NCBI GenBank assembly: GCA_001781125.1
Contig: MFKT01000010.1
Coordinates: 1-37,231 of the forward strand
Length of the DNA: 37,231 nt
Direction of reading: 5' to 3'
Source of the DNA: Candidatus Kaiserbacteria bacterium RIFCSPHIGHO2_01_FULL_53_29
GTDB taxonomy: Bacteria > Patescibacteriota > Minisyncoccia > Phycocordibacterales > UBA2100
Under the pieces are notes generated by a model that did no database searches, was not told the DNA's origin, and worked only from the letters and a program-made list of their open reading frames with translations. Shown piece after piece: positions 33,225-37,231 of this stretch (positions are counted from its first letter, which is position 1; the number at the start of each line of letters is the position of its first letter). A program made the translations under genes and the position numbers.

Positions 33225-35085
33225 GGATTTCGATTACAACCCCCCTTCAAACACAGAAAATCTGAGAACGAAACTCGCCAAGAAGCGGCCGCTCTGGCGT
33301 ATGTCGTTCCTCGATACGCTGCTGCGCGACTTTTCTTCAGGCGAGCGGCTCGTCCTCTATGCACTCTCGATCCTTTTGGGCATCTCGACCCTCGCACTTC
33401 TGGCAGGACTGAACGCGATGGTGTCGGTCACCGTCCCCGCAGAAGGCGGCTCGCTTACCGAAGGAGAAGTGGGCCCGGCGCGATTCATCAATCCGGTACT
33501 TACGCTCTCGCAGCCCGATGAAGACCTCTCGGAGCTTGTCTTCTCTGGATTAACCCGCGTACACCCCGATGGATCGATCGTCCCCGACCTTGCGAGTCAC
33601 TACGAAATCTCACCCGATGGGACGACCTACACATTTACCCTTCGCACCGAAGCCACGTTCCACGACGGAACCCCCCTCACTGCAGCCGATGTGCTCTTCA
33701 CGGTCGCGGCTGCGCAAAATCCTGATATCAAAAGTCCGCATCGCGCAGATTGGGAAGGGGTGCAAGTTTCGTCGCCGGATCCCTATACCGTTGTTTTCAA
33801 ACTCCAGCATGCCTACGCCCCTTTTATCGAGAACACGACGCTTGGGATCTTACCCAAACATATCTGGCAGAACGTATCGACAGAAGAATTCCCTTTCAAC
33901 CCCGCCAACACGCACCCCATAGGAAGCGGACCGTACCAGATCGCGGGTACTGCCACCGACGCAACGGGTTCTCCCACACGCTACGATCTGGTGCCATTTG
34001 CAAAATATGTACTCGGCGAAGCGTACCTCAAGCGCATCTCGTTCGTGTTTTATCCCAATCAAGAAGAAATGATCAAGGCATTCGAGTCACGGAAGATTGA
34101 TGCGATCGCAGGTATCGCACCGAGCGATCTCAAGGGACTGAAGCGCACTGATGTGAATGTCGTACATGTTGCTCTCCCGCGAGTCTTTGGGGTCTTCTTC
34201 AACCAGAGTCATGCTTCCGTACTCGCGGATGCCTCGGCTCGTGCGGCGCTTGATGAAGCTATCGACAAACAACAGATCGTCAATACAGTGCTCGGCGGGT
34301 ATGGGGTGGTCCTGGACGGGCCAATTCCGCCTGGAGTATCAGGAATGTTGCCCGCAATTCCCGCTGTTTTCGACGATGCCACGTCTTCGAGCCCCGCCAC
34401 TGGCGGGGCGAGTACAACACCCACGAAGGGGTCCTCCGGCGCGGAGTCGGCGCGCGCCATACTCTCCCGCGGCGGCTGGACGTTTGACGAGAAAACAGCA
34501 GTGTGGGAGAAAAATTCCGCCAAAGGCGGATCCGCCTCCGGCGGAAAACTCGAACTTTCTTTCACGCTCTCGACTGCCGATGAACCTGAATTGGTCGCGA
34601 CCGCGGGCGCGGTCGCGACCCAGTGGCGCGCAGCCGGCATCAAGGTTGCGGTGCAGGTGTATCCACTATCCGAACTGAATACCAACGTCATTCGGCCGCG
34701 TGCCTATGATGCCGTTCTTTTTGGCGAAGTCGTGGGCCGTACGGCAGACCTCTTTGCGTTTTGGCACTCGTCTCAGCGCAACGATCCGGGACTCAATCTC
34801 GCTCTCTATGCCAACTCCAAGGCAGACACTATGCTCGCAACTGCGCGTGCGACGACCAACCTGAAACAACGCAAGGAACTGTATTTACAATTCATTTCGA
34901 CGATCGCAAAAGATGATCCGGCCGTATTCCTCTATGCACCTGAATTTATTTACATCGTCCCCAAATCACTTCAGGGAGTGGAGATCGGCGCACTCTCCTC
35001 ACCCTCCGAGCGATACCTCAATGTGTATCAATGGTATACCGACACGCAACAGGTGTGGAGTATATTCACGGACAAAAGTATTTAA
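33166..35085 (+). CDS. ABC transporter substrate-binding protein, SBP family 5 (peptide-binding type), membrane anchored
   Basis: LVFSGLTRVHPDGSIVPDLASHYEISPDGTTYTFTLRTEATFHDGTPLTAADVLFT; N-terminal TM. Confidence 0.93.
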   Translation: MNNSSDLSPDKNPRPISNGVDFDYNPPSNTENLRTKLAKKRPLWRMSFLDTLLRDFSSGERLVLYALSILLGISTLALLAGLNAMVSVTVPAEGGSLTEGEVGPARFINPVLTLSQPDEDLSELVFSGLTRVHPDGSIVPDLASHYEISPDGTTYTFTLRTEATFHDGTPLTAADVLFTVAAAQNPDIKSPHRADWEGVQVSSPDPYTVVFKLQHAYAPFIENTTLGILPKHIWQNVSTEEFPFNPANTHPIGSGPYQIAGTATDATGSPTRYDLVPFAKYVLGEAYLKRISFVFYPNQEEMIKAFESRKIDAIAGIAPSDLKGLKRTDVNVVHVALPRVFGVFFNQSHASVLADASARAALDEAIDKQQIVNTVLGGYGVVLDGPIPPGVSGMLPAIPAVFDDATSSSPATGGASTTPTKGSSGAESARAILSRGGWTFDEKTAVWEKNSAKGGSASGGKLELSFTLSTADEPELVATAGAVATQWRAAGIKVAVQVYPLSELNTNVIRPRAYDAVLFGEVVGRTADLFAFWHSSQRNDPGLNLALYANSKADTMLATARATTNLKQRKELYLQFISTIAKDDPAVFLYAPEFIYIVPKSLQGVEIGALSSPSERYLNVYQWYTDTQQVWSIFTDKSI

Positions 35086-35104
35086 TTAGTAATGATCCAT
35101 CAGT

Positions 35105-37084
35105 ATGGAACCACTACCCAAGAACACTCCCGGCGGCTCGAGCTCCACTTCTCAAGGAACACCTCGCTCTCTGCACTCCGCACCGTCGCAGCTTAACCAC
35201 CGACCCAGACAGGGAGGAGGCCGCAGCCCCGCACCGCAACATGCCCGCCCCGGGAGACCCGTCCCCCGCCCTCCCGCGAGGCCCGCACCTCGACCGGGCC
35301 GGGGAGGCCGGCATTTCGGCCGGCCCAATCATCCGCCCCGACGCGGAAGAGCCCGCGTCGAGCACCATGCGCCGACGCAGCGCAAACAGCAGAGCGCGCC
35401 CATTCCCCCGCCACCACCGGACACGGTCCGCATTATTCCCTTGGGCGGTGTTGAAGAGATCGGACGCAACATGACAGCTGTCGAATTCGGCAACGACATT
35501 TTCATTCTCGATTGCGGTTTCGCCTTCTCCGAGGGAGACACGCCGGGGATCGATTACATTTTACCCAATACCGGTTACCTTGAAGAGCGCCGCGACAAAA
35601 TCCGTGGCATGCTCATCTCGCACGGGCACCTCGACCACATCGGCGGCATCCCCTACATCATCGACCGCATCGGCAATCCGACGATCTACACGCGCAAGCT
35701 CACCGGCAAGATGATCCAGAAGCGGCAGGAGGAATTTACACAGACTTCTCCGGTCACTATTCGCGAAGTCGAGAAGGATGAGGTCATCAAGCTAGGGAGC
35801 GCAACGATTCGCTTCTTCGGCGTCACGCACACCGTGCCGGATTCGATGGGCATCATCATCGAGACCCCTTGGGGCGACGTGGTCTTCACCGGAGACATCA
35901 AGCTCAATCACCTGGGCGGCGAGCCCTCGGACGAGGAGAAACGGGAATTCGGGATATTCAAGGACCGTAAAGTGTTGGCACTACTCATGGACAGCACCAA
36001 CGTCTGGCAACCCGGATTCTCTATTCCCGAATCCGTCGTCTACAAGACGCTTGACACGATTATCAAAGATTCAAGAGGCCGCCTCATCATCGCGATGTTC
36101 GCTTCGCACCTCGAGCGCTTGATACGCGTCGTGCATTTCGCCGAGGAGTACGGCAAGAAAATCGTTATCGACGGTCGCTCCATGCGCACCAACATCGAGA
36201 TCGCACGCGAGATCGGGCTCATCAAATACAAAGACGACACCGTCGTTGCTGTCGAGAACATGGGACAATATCCAAAAGAGAGGCTCATCATTCTTGCGAC
36301 GGGGGCACAAGGCGACGAATTCGCCTCGCTCGCACGTATCGGCAACAAGACACACAAATACATCCGGCTGGAGCCCACCGATACCATCGTGCTTTCCTCA
36401 TCGGTCATTCCGGGAAATGAACGCTCGGTCCAAAAGCTGAAAGACAACCTCTCGCGTCAGGGTGCGCATATCATCACCTATCACGCATCCGACGTGCATG
36501 CCTCGGGACACGGCAATCGCGAGGAAGCCGCATGGATACACAAGCAGATAAAGCCGAAGTTCTTCATTCCCGTCCACGGCTATCACTACATGTTGCGTGT
36601 ACACGCCGATCTCGCCGTCGAAATGGGCGTGAAGCCCGAAAATATCTGCATCCCCGACAACAGCTCGGTAGTTGATATCAAAAATGGCGAGAAAATTTCG
36701 AAGCACGCGTTGAAAGCGCCGGCAGAATTGCGCGTCGTCGAAGGTCACACCGTTTCGGAGCTCTCGGATGTACTGATGCGCGATAGGAAAGCGCTTGGGC
36801 AGGAAGGGTTCTGTGTGGTCGTCGCGACCATCGACCGGCGCACTGGCAAATTGCACAAATCGCCCGACATCATCTCTCGCGGCTTCGTCTACCTGCGCGA
36901 CAACAAAGAGCTCATGGACCAGACACGCCTCATTATCCGGAAGAGCGTGGAGGGCAGCCTCCGCAATCCGCGCGCAGCCGACCTCGACCAAGCCCGCGAA
37001 GACCTCGCCGACGCCGTCGCCCAATTCCTCCTCCAGCGGACCATGAAGCGACCTATCGTGATTCCGGTGATTGTGAGTGTTTGA
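35105..37084 (+). CDS. rnj: Ribonuclease J (metallo-beta-lactamase/beta-CASP) with long Pro/Arg/Gly-rich N-terminal extension
   Basis: RIIPLGGVEEIGRNM, SHGHLDHIGGIPYII, FTGDIKLNH, TGAQGDEFASLARI, HASGHGNREE. Confidence 0.95.
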   Translation: MEPLPKNTPGGSSSTSQGTPRSLHSAPSQLNHRPRQGGGRSPAPQHARPGRPVPRPPARPAPRPGRGGRHFGRPNHPPRRGRARVEHHAPTQRKQQSAPIPPPPPDTVRIIPLGGVEEIGRNMTAVEFGNDIFILDCGFAFSEGDTPGIDYILPNTGYLEERRDKIRGMLISHGHLDHIGGIPYIIDRIGNPTIYTRKLTGKMIQKRQEEFTQTSPVTIREVEKDEVIKLGSATIRFFGVTHTVPDSMGIIIETPWGDVVFTGDIKLNHLGGEPSDEEKREFGIFKDRKVLALLMDSTNVWQPGFSIPESVVYKTLDTIIKDSRGRLIIAMFASHLERLIRVVHFAEEYGKKIVIDGRSMRTNIEIAREIGLIKYKDDTVVAVENMGQYPKERLIILATGAQGDEFASLARIGNKTHKYIRLEPTDTIVLSSSVIPGNERSVQKLKDNLSRQGAHIITYHASDVHASGHGNREEAAWIHKQIKPKFFIPVHGYHYMLRVHADLAVEMGVKPENICIPDNSSVVDIKNGEKISKHALKAPAELRVVEGHTVSELSDVLMRDRKALGQEGFCVVVATIDRRTGKLHKSPDIISRGFVYLRDNKELMDQTRLIIRKSVEGSLRNPRAADLDQAREDLADAVAQFLLQRTMKRPIVIPVIVSV

Positions 37085-37120
37085 CAATCGAACGTGTGAG
37101 CGAGCATCGGTATCTTGGGG

Positions 37121-37146
37121 TAAATGGGGTCAGTAAATGGGGTCAG
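37121..37146 (+). repeat. Tandem 13-mer (TAAATGGGGTCAG)x2
   Basis: Exact direct tandem duplication after RNase J. Confidence 0.75.
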
Positions 37147-37180
37147 GTATGCTCCGTAGAAAACATGCGATAATGGGCAG

Positions 37181-37231
37181 ATGGTCACCACATCCAAGTC
37201 TCCGAAAGCGGTCGCGCTCGTCGCGTACGCC
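37181..37231 (+). CDS. Possible start of a CDS truncated by the window edge
   Basis: ATG followed by open frame MVTTSKSPKAVALVAYA to end of window. Confidence 0.35.
   Translation, partial: MVTTSKSPKAVALVAYA

Noticed and set aside
1-37231. CRISPR array, prophage or integrase/transposase genes
   Set aside because: No regularly spaced repeats and no recognisable cas, phage structural, integrase or transposase ORFs were seen

Overview
The window looks like a gene-dense, GC-moderate chromosome segment from a CPR/Patescibacteria (Parcubacteria-like) bacterium; this is an inference from gene content, small intergenic gaps and protein style. The housekeeping genes are hisS, lepA, murJ, an O-antigen ligase/TPR protein, rnpB, htpX and lemA, groES/groEL, secG, an ABC substrate-binding protein and RNase J. 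There are four tRNA genes (Phe-GAA, Arg-CCT, Gly-CCC, Ser-GGA), a DsbB/thioredoxin pair, glutaredoxin, a SET-domain protein and a phospholipid cluster (CarS, PgsA, HAD phosphatase). The main points of interest are: (1) a ~4,030-aa secreted mosaic protein filling a third of the window, with an N-terminal Cys-rich segment, an RlpA-like double-psi barrel, an intact M15-peptidase-like motif set and a C-terminal Ig-like domain; (2) a tightly packed unit of a 57-aa ORF absent from the ORF track, a VapC-like PIN toxin, tRNA-Arg(CCT) and a membrane protein, with gaps of 4-5 nt; (3) a recurring -10 box exactly 6 nt upstream of many start codons, suggesting widespread leaderless transcription; (4) a TrpR-like regulator flanked by two copies of GCGATATATCGC, one inside a perfect 40-bp palindrome; (5) several palindromic or repeat insertions inside coding sequences. 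All calls come from reading the sequence; no database search was run.
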